Shown piece after piece: positions 25,877 to 33,722 of a stretch of 64,000 nt of DNA. The DNA is from UBA5109 sp965661005 (lineage in GTDB: Bacteria > Pseudomonadota > Gammaproteobacteria > Pseudomonadales > Pseudohongiellaceae). The position numbers and the translations under genes are program-made. The notes beneath the pieces were generated by a model. It made no database searches. It worked only from the letters and a program-made list of their open reading frames with translations, and was not told where the DNA came from. The stretch's first letter is position 1, and each line of letters starts with the position of its first letter. Location of the stretch: assembly GCA_965661005.1 (NCBI GenBank), contig CBFICB010000009.1:13973-77972 (forward strand), written 5' to 3'.

Positions 25877-25880
25877 GGGC

Positions 25881-26852
25881 TTAACTTAATAAAAATAAGA
25901 GGCCAGTGTAAGACATATATAATGCTAATAAAACTGCCCCGAAAAAGCGTCCAAACTTTTGTCCACTTTTAATTTTAAAAATTAGCAATGCAGTTAACAG
26001 CAGAGTCATTGCTACCATGACCCCAACATCTCGCCATAAAACTACATTTTCTATATAGAGTGGCGCAAGAAAGGCGGGCACTGGTAGTACCAGTAATAAA
26101 TTTAAAATGTTTGAGCCTATGATATTGCCTATTGCCAGGTCGTGATGCCCTTTGAGGACGCCGGCAATAGATGCGGCCAGTTCGGGTAAGCTGGTGCCGA
26201 TTGCAACAACAGTTAGCCCAATCACTACTTCACTGACACCGAAGGCCTTGGCAATACCTATTGCACCATAGACCAGAACATTTGCGCTTATGAGCAAGAG
26301 GATAAGCCCGAAAAACATAAGCCCTAGTGATTTCGCGGTGCTGATATCCGCGATGTAATCAGCAACTTCTTCATCTTCCGATAAATGAGTGTCTGACAGG
26401 GAGGTTTTGATTTTTAAAACAAACCAGGTAAATAAAGCCAATAGCGCTATGAGAATGAGCCCATCAACCCAGCCGAGGTAAAGATCTAGAAAGATAAATA
26501 AAGCAGCTAAGGTGACTAATATTAAAAAGGGCAGTTCTTCTTTAAGTAATGAAGCGGGAACAATAATAGGGCAAACTAAAACAGTCAGGCCTAATACCAA
26601 CCCGATATTAGCGATATTTGACCCAAGCACATTACCAATGGCTAATTCAGGGGCTCCCCGTAAAGCGGCAGTGGCAGAAGTCACTATCTCAGGTGCTGAG
26701 GTGCCAAAGGAGACAATGGTTAATCCAATAATCAGAGTGGACACCCCTAGGTTACGAGCAGTGGTGGAAGCTCCTAAAACAAACCTGTCTGCACTCCAGA
26801 CAAGTCCAGTGATCCCGCCGACAATAGCTAGCGTGAACAAAATATAGCCCAT
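25881..26852 (-). CDS. calcium/sodium antiporter, YrbG family
   Basis: A CaCA-superfamily exchanger of the inner membrane with about ten helices in two homologous halves. The paired alpha-repeats read FGTSAPEIVTSATAALRGAPELAIGNVLGSN and IGTSLPELAASIAGVLKGHHDLAIGNIIGSN; an acidic loop (LSEDEEVADY) separates the halves. ATG 26852 with AGGG upstream is preferred over GTG 26858. It precedes kdsD as in E. coli, where mla genes flank it on the other side; those are absent here. Confidence 0.92.
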   Translation of the reverse strand: MGYILFTLAIVGGITGLVWSADRFVLGASTTARNLGVSTLIIGLTIVSFGTSAPEIVTSATAALRGAPELAIGNVLGSNIANIGLVLGLTVLVCPIIVPASLLKEELPFLILVTLAALFIFLDLYLGWVDGLILIALLALFTWFVLKIKTSLSDTHLSEDEEVADYIADISTAKSLGLMFFGLILLLISANVLVYGAIGIAKAFGVSEVVIGLTVVAIGTSLPELAASIAGVLKGHHDLAIGNIIGSNILNLLLVLPVPAFLAPLYIENVVLWRDVGVMVAMTLLLTALLIFKIKSGQKFGRFFGAVLLALYMSYTGLLFLLS

Positions 26853-26988
26853 TAACACTTACCCTAGTTGTGTAACCAAAGGCGCGATTATAGCTTATAT
26901 AAAGGTTTGAGAACCCAAGATGTTATAAACTCTGACAAATTGTTTGCGTTAGGATAAAATGCTCAGCCTTTTAAATGGGTTTAGATTC

Positions 26989-27234
26989 ATGGCTATTACA
27001 ACTGAAGAAATTACAAATATTATTGCGGCAGCGCTTAGTGATGCAGAAATAAATGTGAGCGGTGGTGATGGCAAATACCAAATACAGGTCATAGCCGATA
27101 TTTTTGCTGGCTTAAATTCAGTTAAGCGCCAGCAGACTATTTATCGTATTATTAACGAACATATCAGTTCGGGCGCTATTCATGCCGTTAACATGTCTTT
27201 GTTAACTCAAGAAGAACATGCAAAGAATGGATAA
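26989..27234 (+). CDS. ibaG: BolA-family protein IbaG
   Basis: A small BolA-fold protein that works with monothiol glutaredoxin in Fe-S handling and acid resistance. Seen: VSGGDGKYQIQVIADIFAGLNSVKRQQTIYRIINEHI, and GAIHAVNMSLLT, the conserved C-terminal half. ATG 26989 matches family length (81 residues). An in-frame ATG at 26959 has an AGGA site 4 bases upstream and would add ten residues, so the start is uncertain. A terminator follows, then murA. Confidence 0.9.
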   Translation: MAITTEEITNIIAAALSDAEINVSGGDGKYQIQVIADIFAGLNSVKRQQTIYRIINEHISSGAIHAVNMSLLTQEEHAKNG

Positions 27235-27249
27235 ATAACGAATGGTTTT

Positions 27250-27280
27250 TAAAAAGAGCCAGCCGGCTCTTTTTTTTTGT
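27250..27280 (+). terminator. intrinsic terminator after ibaG
   Basis: AAAAAGAGCC pairs with GGCTCTTTTT and is followed by further T. It separates ibaG from murA, which are often co-transcribed elsewhere. Confidence 0.85.
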
Positions 27281-27382
27281 TAGGACTTTATTGATAGGAA
27301 AAAACACAGAACTGGAGACAAACTTGTTAGAATGCTCCCGTTTAAATTAATAGCGTAATGTTTTTCTAAAACAGGTGAAGAT

Positions 27383-28645
27383 GTGGATAAATTATTAATT
27401 CAGGGTGGCGCTCGCTTAAATGGCGAAATTCGAATCGCTGGAGCCAAAAACTCTGCTTTGCCCATTATGGCTGCAGCTTTGTTAACAGACGATTTTGTCA
27501 AAATAGGTAACTTGCCGCATCTCTATGACATCACAACCATGCTTGAATTGCTGGGATGTATGGGAGTGGAATCTATCATTGGTGACAAACTGGAAGTTGA
27601 AATAAACAGCAGCACGATTAATAACTTTAATGCGCCTTATGATTTAGTAAAAACCATGCGCGCGTCAATACTGGTATTGGGACCAATGCTTGCACATTTT
27701 GGAAAGGCTGAAGTTGCTCTGCCAGGTGGCTGTGCTATTGGCAGCAGGCCGGTCAATCTTCATATTGAAGCTTTGAAAAAAATGGGAGCCGATATTCAAG
27801 TGGAAGATGGCTATATTAAAGCGACTACCAATGGACGGCTGGCAGGGGCTCATATTTTTATGGACCTGGTAACAGTGACAGGTACTGAAAATATATTAAT
27901 GGCCGCAACTTTGGCTAAGGGTCAAACCATTATTGAAAATGCTGCTCGAGAACCTGAAGTGGTTGATTTAGCACATTGCCTGAGAGCCATGGGTGCAGAT
28001 ATCAGTGGTGAAGGGACTGACACTATCATCGTTAATGGGGTTGAAAAGTTACATGGTTGTAGCTATTCAGTAATGCCCGACCGAATTGAGACAGGAACGT
28101 ATTTAATTGCTGCTACAGCAACTCGAGGCAAAATCAAGGTTAAGGATGCGCGACCTAAAACACTTGAAGCCGTATTAAGTAAACTGGAACAAGCGGGCGC
28201 TCAAATTGAAGTTGGAGAAGACTGGATTAGCTTGGATATGCTGGGTAAAAGACCAAAGGCTGTCTCTCTTACAACGGCTCCTTATCCAGCTTTCCCAACT
28301 GATATGCAGGCTCAATTTACAGCTTTGAATGCCGTCGCCGAAGGCTCAGGAGTAATTACTGAAACAGTTTTTGAAAATCGATTTATGCATGTGCACGAGA
28401 TGAATCGTATGGGAGCTGATTTGATAGTGGAAGGAAATAGAGTCATCGTAAATGGTGTGAATGCATTGATTGGTGCTCCGGTGATGGCGACTGACTTAAG
28501 GGCTTCGGCAAGTTTAATTATTGCTGGATTGGTATCGGAAAATGAAACCATGGTTGATCGTATTTATCATATTGATCGTGGCTACGAATGTATTGAAGAG
28601 AAACTTCAATCATTAGGGGCAAAGATTCGGCGATTGCCTTCATAA
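27383..28645 (+). CDS. murA: UDP-N-acetylglucosamine 1-carboxyvinyltransferase
   Basis: First committed step of peptidoglycan synthesis: transfers enolpyruvate from PEP to UDP-GlcNAc in the cytoplasm. The 420-residue EPT-fold protein has the active-site Cys117 (LPGGCAIGSRPV), so fosfomycin sensitivity is expected. IAGAKNSALP at the N-terminus is diagnostic. The start is GTG 27383 with AGGTGA upstream; ATG 27381 in another frame stops at once. Confidence 0.97.
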   Translation: MDKLLIQGGARLNGEIRIAGAKNSALPIMAAALLTDDFVKIGNLPHLYDITTMLELLGCMGVESIIGDKLEVEINSSTINNFNAPYDLVKTMRASILVLGPMLAHFGKAEVALPGGCAIGSRPVNLHIEALKKMGADIQVEDGYIKATTNGRLAGAHIFMDLVTVTGTENILMAATLAKGQTIIENAAREPEVVDLAHCLRAMGADISGEGTDTIIVNGVEKLHGCSYSVMPDRIETGTYLIAATATRGKIKVKDARPKTLEAVLSKLEQAGAQIEVGEDWISLDMLGKRPKAVSLTTAPYPAFPTDMQAQFTALNAVAEGSGVITETVFENRFMHVHEMNRMGADLIVEGNRVIVNGVNALIGAPVMATDLRASASLIIAGLVSENETMVDRIYHIDRGYECIEEKLQSLGAKIRRLPS

Positions 28646-28710
28646 GTATGTATTGAGTGAATCAGACAGTAACAAAATTTAGAAAAAATGAGTTAAGTAG
28701 AGACAACACA

Positions 28711-29343
28711 GTGAACCCGCAAAAGTTAGTCATTGCCCTTACTAAAGGGCGTATTCTGGAAGAGGTATTGCCTTTATTGGAGAAGGCAGGAGTTATCCCG
28801 GCAGAAGACATTAGCCAAAGTCGAAAGTTGATCTTTGATAGTAATATTCCAGATGTACAAATTATGGTCATCCGCGGATCAGATGTTCCAACCTATGTTG
28901 AATTAGGTAGCGCTGATATTGGAATAACCGGTAAAGATATAATAATGGAGAATGGCTCTAAGGGTTATTATGAACCCTTGGATCTTAAGCTCGCGACCTG
29001 CCGTTTAATGACGGCCAAACCCATTGATCAATCTGTAACGCCAAAGCGCCTCAGGGTGGCCAGTAAATTTGTGAACATTGCCAAAGCCTATTTTTCAGAA
29101 CAAGGTCAACAAGTTGATATTATTAAATTAAATGGAGCTTTGGAACTTGCTCCTATTATGGGGATGGCTGACCAAATTGTAGATATTGTCGATAGCGGCA
29201 AAACACTTAAAGCCAATGGACTTGAGCCGGTAGAATTGATTGCAGAAGTCAGCACACGTGTCATCGTGAATAAAGCTGCAATGAAATTAAAACACGACCG
29301 AATTCAGCAATTACTTCAGCGACTTCAAGCTGCAGTTAATTAA
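28711..29343 (+). CDS. hisG: ATP phosphoribosyltransferase, short form
   Basis: First step of histidine synthesis, joining ATP and PRPP. With GTG at 28711 the protein is 210 residues (NPQKLVIALTKGRILEEVLP), matching the short HisG form, which lacks the C-terminal regulatory domain and needs HisZ; hisZ is not in this window. A GTG at 28657 would add 18 residues with no better ribosome site. The PRPP loop reads DIVDSGKTLKANGL. hisD follows by 53 bases. Confidence 0.94.
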   Translation: MNPQKLVIALTKGRILEEVLPLLEKAGVIPAEDISQSRKLIFDSNIPDVQIMVIRGSDVPTYVELGSADIGITGKDIIMENGSKGYYEPLDLKLATCRLMTAKPIDQSVTPKRLRVASKFVNIAKAYFSEQGQQVDIIKLNGALELAPIMGMADQIVDIVDSGKTLKANGLEPVELIAEVSTRVIVNKAAMKLKHDRIQQLLQRLQAAVN

Positions 29344-29396
29344 AGTTTGTGCTGCAGGCATGAAATTGCTTTTTAAACAGACCTAGAAACCAAGCT

Positions 29397-30707
29397 ATGA
29401 CTCTCAATATTCGTAAACTTAATGCCGCTGACCCCAGTTTTTCTGCTGATCTTAGACAGGCTTTAGAATGGGATACACTTGCTAATGCTGATGTAACCAA
29501 AACCGTTAATACTATTTTAAGTGAGGTAAAGACGGATGGTGATGCGGCGGTTCTTAAGTGGACTAAAAATCTTGATCAACTGGATTTATCATCTGCTAGC
29601 GAGCTAGAAATTCCTCAAGAACGTTTACAAAAAAGTCTGGCATCCATTCCCGCTGAGCAGTTACATGCTTTAGAAAAAGCCGCTCTAAGAATCAAGCAAT
29701 ATCATGAAAGACAAAAACAAGGATCATGGCAGTTTGCAGATAAAGATGGCTCTTTTTATGGCCAAAAAGTAACTGCCCTTGATCGTGTAGGAATATATAT
29801 CCCTGGCGGTAAGGCCTCATATCCCTCAACTGTATTAATGGATGCAATCCCAGCAAAAGTGGCAGGCGTTTCAGAAGTCATTGCTATGGTGCCGACACCC
29901 AAAGGAGAAGTGAATGAACTTGTTTTGGCTGCTCTTGCCTTAGCAGGTGTTGACAGGGTATTCACAGTCGGAGGTGCACAGGCAATAGCAGCCTTAACTT
30001 ATGGTACGGAGACTATTCCAGCGGTTGATAAAATTGTTGGTCCTGGAAATATTTATGTTGCGGTAGCCAAGCAGCAAGTTTTTGGGCAAGTAGGCATTGA
30101 TATGGTGGCTGGGCCTTCTGAAATACTAGTGATTTGCGATGGTCTGACTGATCCGGACTGGATCGCCATGGATTTGTTTTCGCAGGCGGAGCATGATGAA
30201 AACGCGCAATCAGTTTTATTATGTCCTGATGCTGAATACATAGCAAAAGTTGAAGAGAGTATTGCGAAATTGTTACCAGAGATGGAACGAAAAACAATAA
30301 TACAGGCATCACTGGAAACAAGAGGCTTATTGATTCAGGTTGATGATCTTGAGCATGCAACGGCGGTCTCAAATAATATTGCACCTGAGCATTTGGAATT
30401 GTCAGTAGCCGATCCTGAAGGTTTACTGCCTTTAATCAAACATGCTGGTGCTATTTTCCTGGGTCGATACACATCGGAAGCGCTTGGAGATTATTGTGCT
30501 GGTCCTAGCCATGTACTGCCGACTTCTGGGACTGCGCGGTTTTCTTCGGCATTAGGAGTCTATGATTTTCAAAAAAGATCTTCGCTGATCAACTGCTCAG
30601 CGATTACTGCATCCGAACTAGCTGATACAGTTTCAGTGTTGGCTCGATCAGAGGGGTTGACAGCTCACGCCAGGTCGGCTGAATACAGGAAAAATACAAA
30701 AAAATAA
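29397..30707 (+). CDS. hisD: histidinol dehydrogenase
   Basis: Oxidises L-histidinol to histidine in two NAD+-dependent steps. The 436-residue zinc enzyme shows VGIYIPGGKASYPSTVLM, IVGPGNIYVAVAKQQVFG, DMVAGPSEI and SQAEHDENAQSVLL, all family signatures. It directly follows hisG. hisC, which comes next in Pseudomonas, is absent, and a convergent protease gene lies 9 bases further. Confidence 0.97.
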   Translation: MTLNIRKLNAADPSFSADLRQALEWDTLANADVTKTVNTILSEVKTDGDAAVLKWTKNLDQLDLSSASELEIPQERLQKSLASIPAEQLHALEKAALRIKQYHERQKQGSWQFADKDGSFYGQKVTALDRVGIYIPGGKASYPSTVLMDAIPAKVAGVSEVIAMVPTPKGEVNELVLAALALAGVDRVFTVGGAQAIAALTYGTETIPAVDKIVGPGNIYVAVAKQQVFGQVGIDMVAGPSEILVICDGLTDPDWIAMDLFSQAEHDENAQSVLLCPDAEYIAKVEESIAKLLPEMERKTIIQASLETRGLLIQVDDLEHATAVSNNIAPEHLELSVADPEGLLPLIKHAGAIFLGRYTSEALGDYCAGPSHVLPTSGTARFSSALGVYDFQKRSSLINCSAITASELADTVSVLARSEGLTAHARSAEYRKNTKK

Positions 30708-30716
30708 AAGTTTTGC

Positions 30717-31886
30717 TTATTCGGCAGAGAATAAAACGAAAGGCTCTCCGACGCCGAGTGTGACGGGAATTCGCAAGAAGTTTCTGTTTCGAAAAACCTC
30801 GATTTCTACCACTTCACCTGCTCCAAGATTACTAATATCCGCAATAGCATCAAATAAATCGTCTTCAGTGATTAGGGCGCTAAATTTTTTCTGGTTAAAG
30901 CCGGTAATAATATCACCGACTTCGATGCCTGCTTTTTCAGCGGGGCCATCCTCCACCAATGACAGCACCTCTGCGCCCTCAATATTTTGCCCGTAAAGTA
31001 AAATGCCTTCATTACGAGTGAAAAGTTCGGAACCACTAACGCCGAGATATCCTCCGGGGCCACTTTGGAAATAATAATTGAGCAAAAGACTAATCATGCT
31101 GGCATGAGTTGCAAAGCCAAGACCTTCTGACCCGCCGGATTCAGATAAAATATTTGAATTGATTCCGATTAAATTCCCCTCTGAATCGATGAGTGCGCCG
31201 CCCGAAAAACCGGGATTTATAGCGGCATCGGTTTGTATCAGGTAAGAGTCATCACTTCGATGTATAGCGCTGATAATGCCCAAGGATGCAGAAAGGCCTA
31301 TATTTCTAGGGTTGCCTATGGCGACAACAAAGTCGCCTATTTGTAGATCTGTATTATTGGATGGTTCAATGTGGTTGATATTAGGAGAGTCAATTTTTAA
31401 TAAAGCCAAATCGCTGGCCTCATCATAAAGTAAAGGTCGAGCATTAACCGTTCTACCGTCATTTAGAGTCGCAGTAATTGTTTCAGGGAAGTTGATGACA
31501 CCGGTGTCAGAACTTAAAAAAATATGGTAACTGGTAACAACATAACCATCAGCAGAGATTATTACGCCCGATCCAAGGCTATTGTTTTCGCCTAAGGAGT
31601 CGAACTTTTGATTAATAATGCTGCTTAGAGAGTCACTAATGTTTTGAGTGTTGCCTGAATCAGCAAACATTTGCTGAAGATTGATAGTGACTACAGAAGG
31701 CATAACTTTTGCGATAGCAGAACTAAAAGATAGTGGAAGGTCCGTTTCTGCCTGATTTACAGGCTCTGTTCTGGTGTATACCATTCCATAAAAAGCTTCT
31801 GATAATCTAGGTAATTGCATTACGCTTAGAGCAAAAACTAAGCCTGCTAATGCTGGCCAAAAAATATAATTTATAACTTTTTTCAT
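30717..31886 (-). CDS. DegS/AlgW-type periplasmic serine protease
   Basis: A 389-residue inner-membrane anchored HtrA protease with one PDZ domain (about 275-385), which in relatives cleaves an anti-sigma factor (RseA/MucA) during envelope stress. N-terminal helix at about 8-28. Catalytic triad His121 (TSYHIF), Asp159 (ASDLALLK) and Ser228 (NPGFSGGAL; usually NPGNSGG). GAGG precedes the start. It lies beside hisD as algW does in Pseudomonas, though convergent. Confidence 0.93.
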   Translation of the reverse strand: MKKVINYIFWPALAGLVFALSVMQLPRLSEAFYGMVYTRTEPVNQAETDLPLSFSSAIAKVMPSVVTINLQQMFADSGNTQNISDSLSSIINQKFDSLGENNSLGSGVIISADGYVVTSYHIFLSSDTGVINFPETITATLNDGRTVNARPLLYDEASDLALLKIDSPNINHIEPSNNTDLQIGDFVVAIGNPRNIGLSASLGIISAIHRSDDSYLIQTDAAINPGFSGGALIDSEGNLIGINSNILSESGGSEGLGFATHASMISLLLNYYFQSGPGGYLGVSGSELFTRNEGILLYGQNIEGAEVLSLVEDGPAEKAGIEVGDIITGFNQKKFSALITEDDLFDAIADISNLGAGEVVEIEVFRNRNFLRIPVTLGVGEPFVLFSAE

Positions 31887-32004
31887 CTTGTGCCCTCATA
31901 TTTAGGGCTTTGGATTTAGGCTGTTAGATGCATCTGTTATGATGCCGGTTTGTTAGTATACAGTAATAAGCAGGAGCCTTTACAGCTTCAAATCGGAGAT
32001 GTTT

Positions 32005-32766
32005 ATGTCGATTAATCTTGATGTGGTTGTGCAAGATTTATACAGTCTATTACGGCCTGATGATTTCAGAGATTATTGCCCCAATGGTTTGCAAATTGAA
32101 GGCAGGTCTAGCATTAACAAACTGGTCACGGGTGTGACCGCAAGCCGGGCTTTTATTGAAGCGGCGATAGCTGATAAGGCAGATGCCATTCTAGTACACC
32201 ATGGATATTTCTGGCAGGGTGAAAAAGCTGAGATTACTGGCATCAAAAAGCAGCGAATTAAAATGCTTCTAGAAAATGAGATAAGCCTTTTAGCTTATCA
32301 TTTGCCCTTAGATGCGCACCCGAAATATGGCAATAATGCTCAACTAGGGGCCTTGTTGGAGTTCAAGATTATTGACGAACTCTATCCCAAATTTAAAAGC
32401 AAGGTTGGAGTGGTAGGGGAGTTGCTGAAACCCAGCACTGTCTCAGAGCTAAAAATGCAACTAAAAACAAAGCTGAATAGAGAGCCTTTTCATGTGCCAG
32501 GCAAGGCTGAAAAGATAAAAAACATAGCTTGGTGCACAGGTTCAGCACAGCACTCGATTGAAAGAGCCCATGATATAGGGGCGGATGCGTATATGAGTGG
32601 TGAAATTTCCGAACAAACCGTGCATTTTGCCAGAGAAGCCGGAATACATTATTTTGCTGCTGGGCATCATGCAACTGAGCGTTATGGTGTTCAGGCAGTG
32701 GGAAAATATCTGGCTGAAAAATATCCTATTGAGCACAGTTTTATCGATATTGATAATCCAGTATGA
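32005..32766 (+). CDS. Nif3/DUF34-family dinuclear metal protein (YbgI-like)
   Basis: A 253-residue member of the NIF3 family. Seen: DYCPNGLQIEG, ILVHHGYFW (metal-binding His pair), YHLPLDAHPKYGNNAQL, and C-terminal AGHHATERYGVQAVGKYLAEKY. Despite the database name GTP cyclohydrolase type 2, the true activity of this group is unsettled; roles in metal or damaged-metabolite handling are proposed. ATG 32005 is preferred because CGGAG lies 6 bases upstream; ATG 31999 abuts it. The stop overlaps the next gene (ATGA). Confidence 0.92.
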   Translation: MSINLDVVVQDLYSLLRPDDFRDYCPNGLQIEGRSSINKLVTGVTASRAFIEAAIADKADAILVHHGYFWQGEKAEITGIKKQRIKMLLENEISLLAYHLPLDAHPKYGNNAQLGALLEFKIIDELYPKFKSKVGVVGELLKPSTVSELKMQLKTKLNREPFHVPGKAEKIKNIAWCTGSAQHSIERAHDIGADAYMSGEISEQTVHFAREAGIHYFAAGHHATERYGVQAVGKYLAEKYPIEHSFIDIDNPV

Positions 32767-33119
32767 ATAAAAACAGCACTAGAGTTTACTCGACTGAAAT
32801 AGGAAGTTTGTGCCCGACTTGCACGAAAAAACTTAGCTTATGTCAATGTAATGAGCAGATGCTTCCAAGTGTAAAGACTGATGGCAAGGTTAGAGTCTCC
32901 AAAGAAACTAAGGGTAGAAAAGGAAGTGGAGTCAGTCTGATCACGGGTTTAGCTTTAAGCGAGAAAGAATTGAAGGTATTGGCAAAAAAACTTAAACAAC
33001 TTTGCGGTAGTGGCGGCGCAGTAAAAGATGGCACCATTGAAATTCAAGGTGAGCATCGTGACAAATTAGTGAAAGAATTAAATAAATTGGGGTTCCTTGC
33101 TATTAAAGCGGGTGGGTAA
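32763..33119 (+). CDS. yciH: SUI1/YciH-family translation factor
   Basis: A 118-residue protein with the eIF1/SUI1 fold (about 45-115): VSLITGLALSEKELKVLAKKLKQLCGSGGAVKDGTIEIQGEH. The N-terminus has a Cys cluster (CPTCTKKLSLCQC) that could bind zinc. E. coli YciH influences start-site fidelity in vitro. It overlaps the upstream nif3-family gene by four bases and is followed closely by a DUF1244 gene. Confidence 0.9.
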   Translation: MNKNSTRVYSTEIGSLCPTCTKKLSLCQCNEQMLPSVKTDGKVRVSKETKGRKGSGVSLITGLALSEKELKVLAKKLKQLCGSGGAVKDGTIEIQGEHRDKLVKELNKLGFLAIKAGG

Positions 33120-33152
33120 ATCACTACAACAATTAACAGAAGTGGAGAAAGT

Positions 33153-33431
33153 ATGAGTACTGAAACTGAAATACAAGCAGCTGTATTTAGGCGACTAGTT
33201 GAACATTTGGATTCTCGTAAGGATGCACAAAATATTGATTTGATGAACCTTGCCGGTTTTTGTCGAAATTGCTTATCTAAATGGTATGTCACTGCCGCAA
33301 AGGAGCATGGTGAAGAAATCACTTATGATGAGGCGCGTGAACTGGTTTATGGAATGCCTTACGCAGAATGGAAAGACAAATATCAACTTGAGGCGACGGT
33401 CGAGCAGAAAAACTTGTTTGAGAAAAAATAA
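33153..33431 (+). CDS. DUF1244 family protein
   Basis: A 92-residue soluble protein matching DUF1244: AVFRRLVEHLDSRKDAQNIDLMNLAGFCRNCLSKWY and DEARELVYGMPYAEWKDKYQ. The FCRNCL Cys pair might bind metal. Function is not known. AGTGGAGA precedes the ATG. It is probably the last gene of the nif3-yciH unit. Confidence 0.88.
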   Translation: MSTETEIQAAVFRRLVEHLDSRKDAQNIDLMNLAGFCRNCLSKWYVTAAKEHGEEITYDEARELVYGMPYAEWKDKYQLEATVEQKNLFEKK

Positions 33432-33605
33432 GCCAGCATAAATTAATGGGTGGCAGGCCTTTGTTTCCACACTGCTAAATAAAGGAAATTATAAGAAAAT
33501 CGGTTTATATACTTTTTCTCTGTAAATGTTTTTGCTTAAATGTAGCGGATTTTTGATCTGCATAAATCTATTTAAGTGTATTTGAATTATAATCAGCCGC
33601 TATAT

Positions 33606-33645
33606 CTTAATCTTAAGAATTAAGCATATTAAGAATAAGAATTAA
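33606..33645. repeat. AT-rich inverted/direct repeats upstream of the TonB receptor gene
   Basis: An imperfect palindrome CTTAAT-N7-ATTAAG (33606-33624) overlaps the first of two direct copies of AAGAATTAA (33615-33623 and 33637-33645, 22 bases apart). It lies 75-115 bases before the receptor gene and could be an operator; it does not match a canonical Fur box well. Confidence 0.35.
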
Positions 33646-33722
33646 TCATGAATATAAAACTGTATTGAGTAACACACCCTCAACTAAACAATGTTGAATT
33701 TTACATAAATCGGGGAACACGC

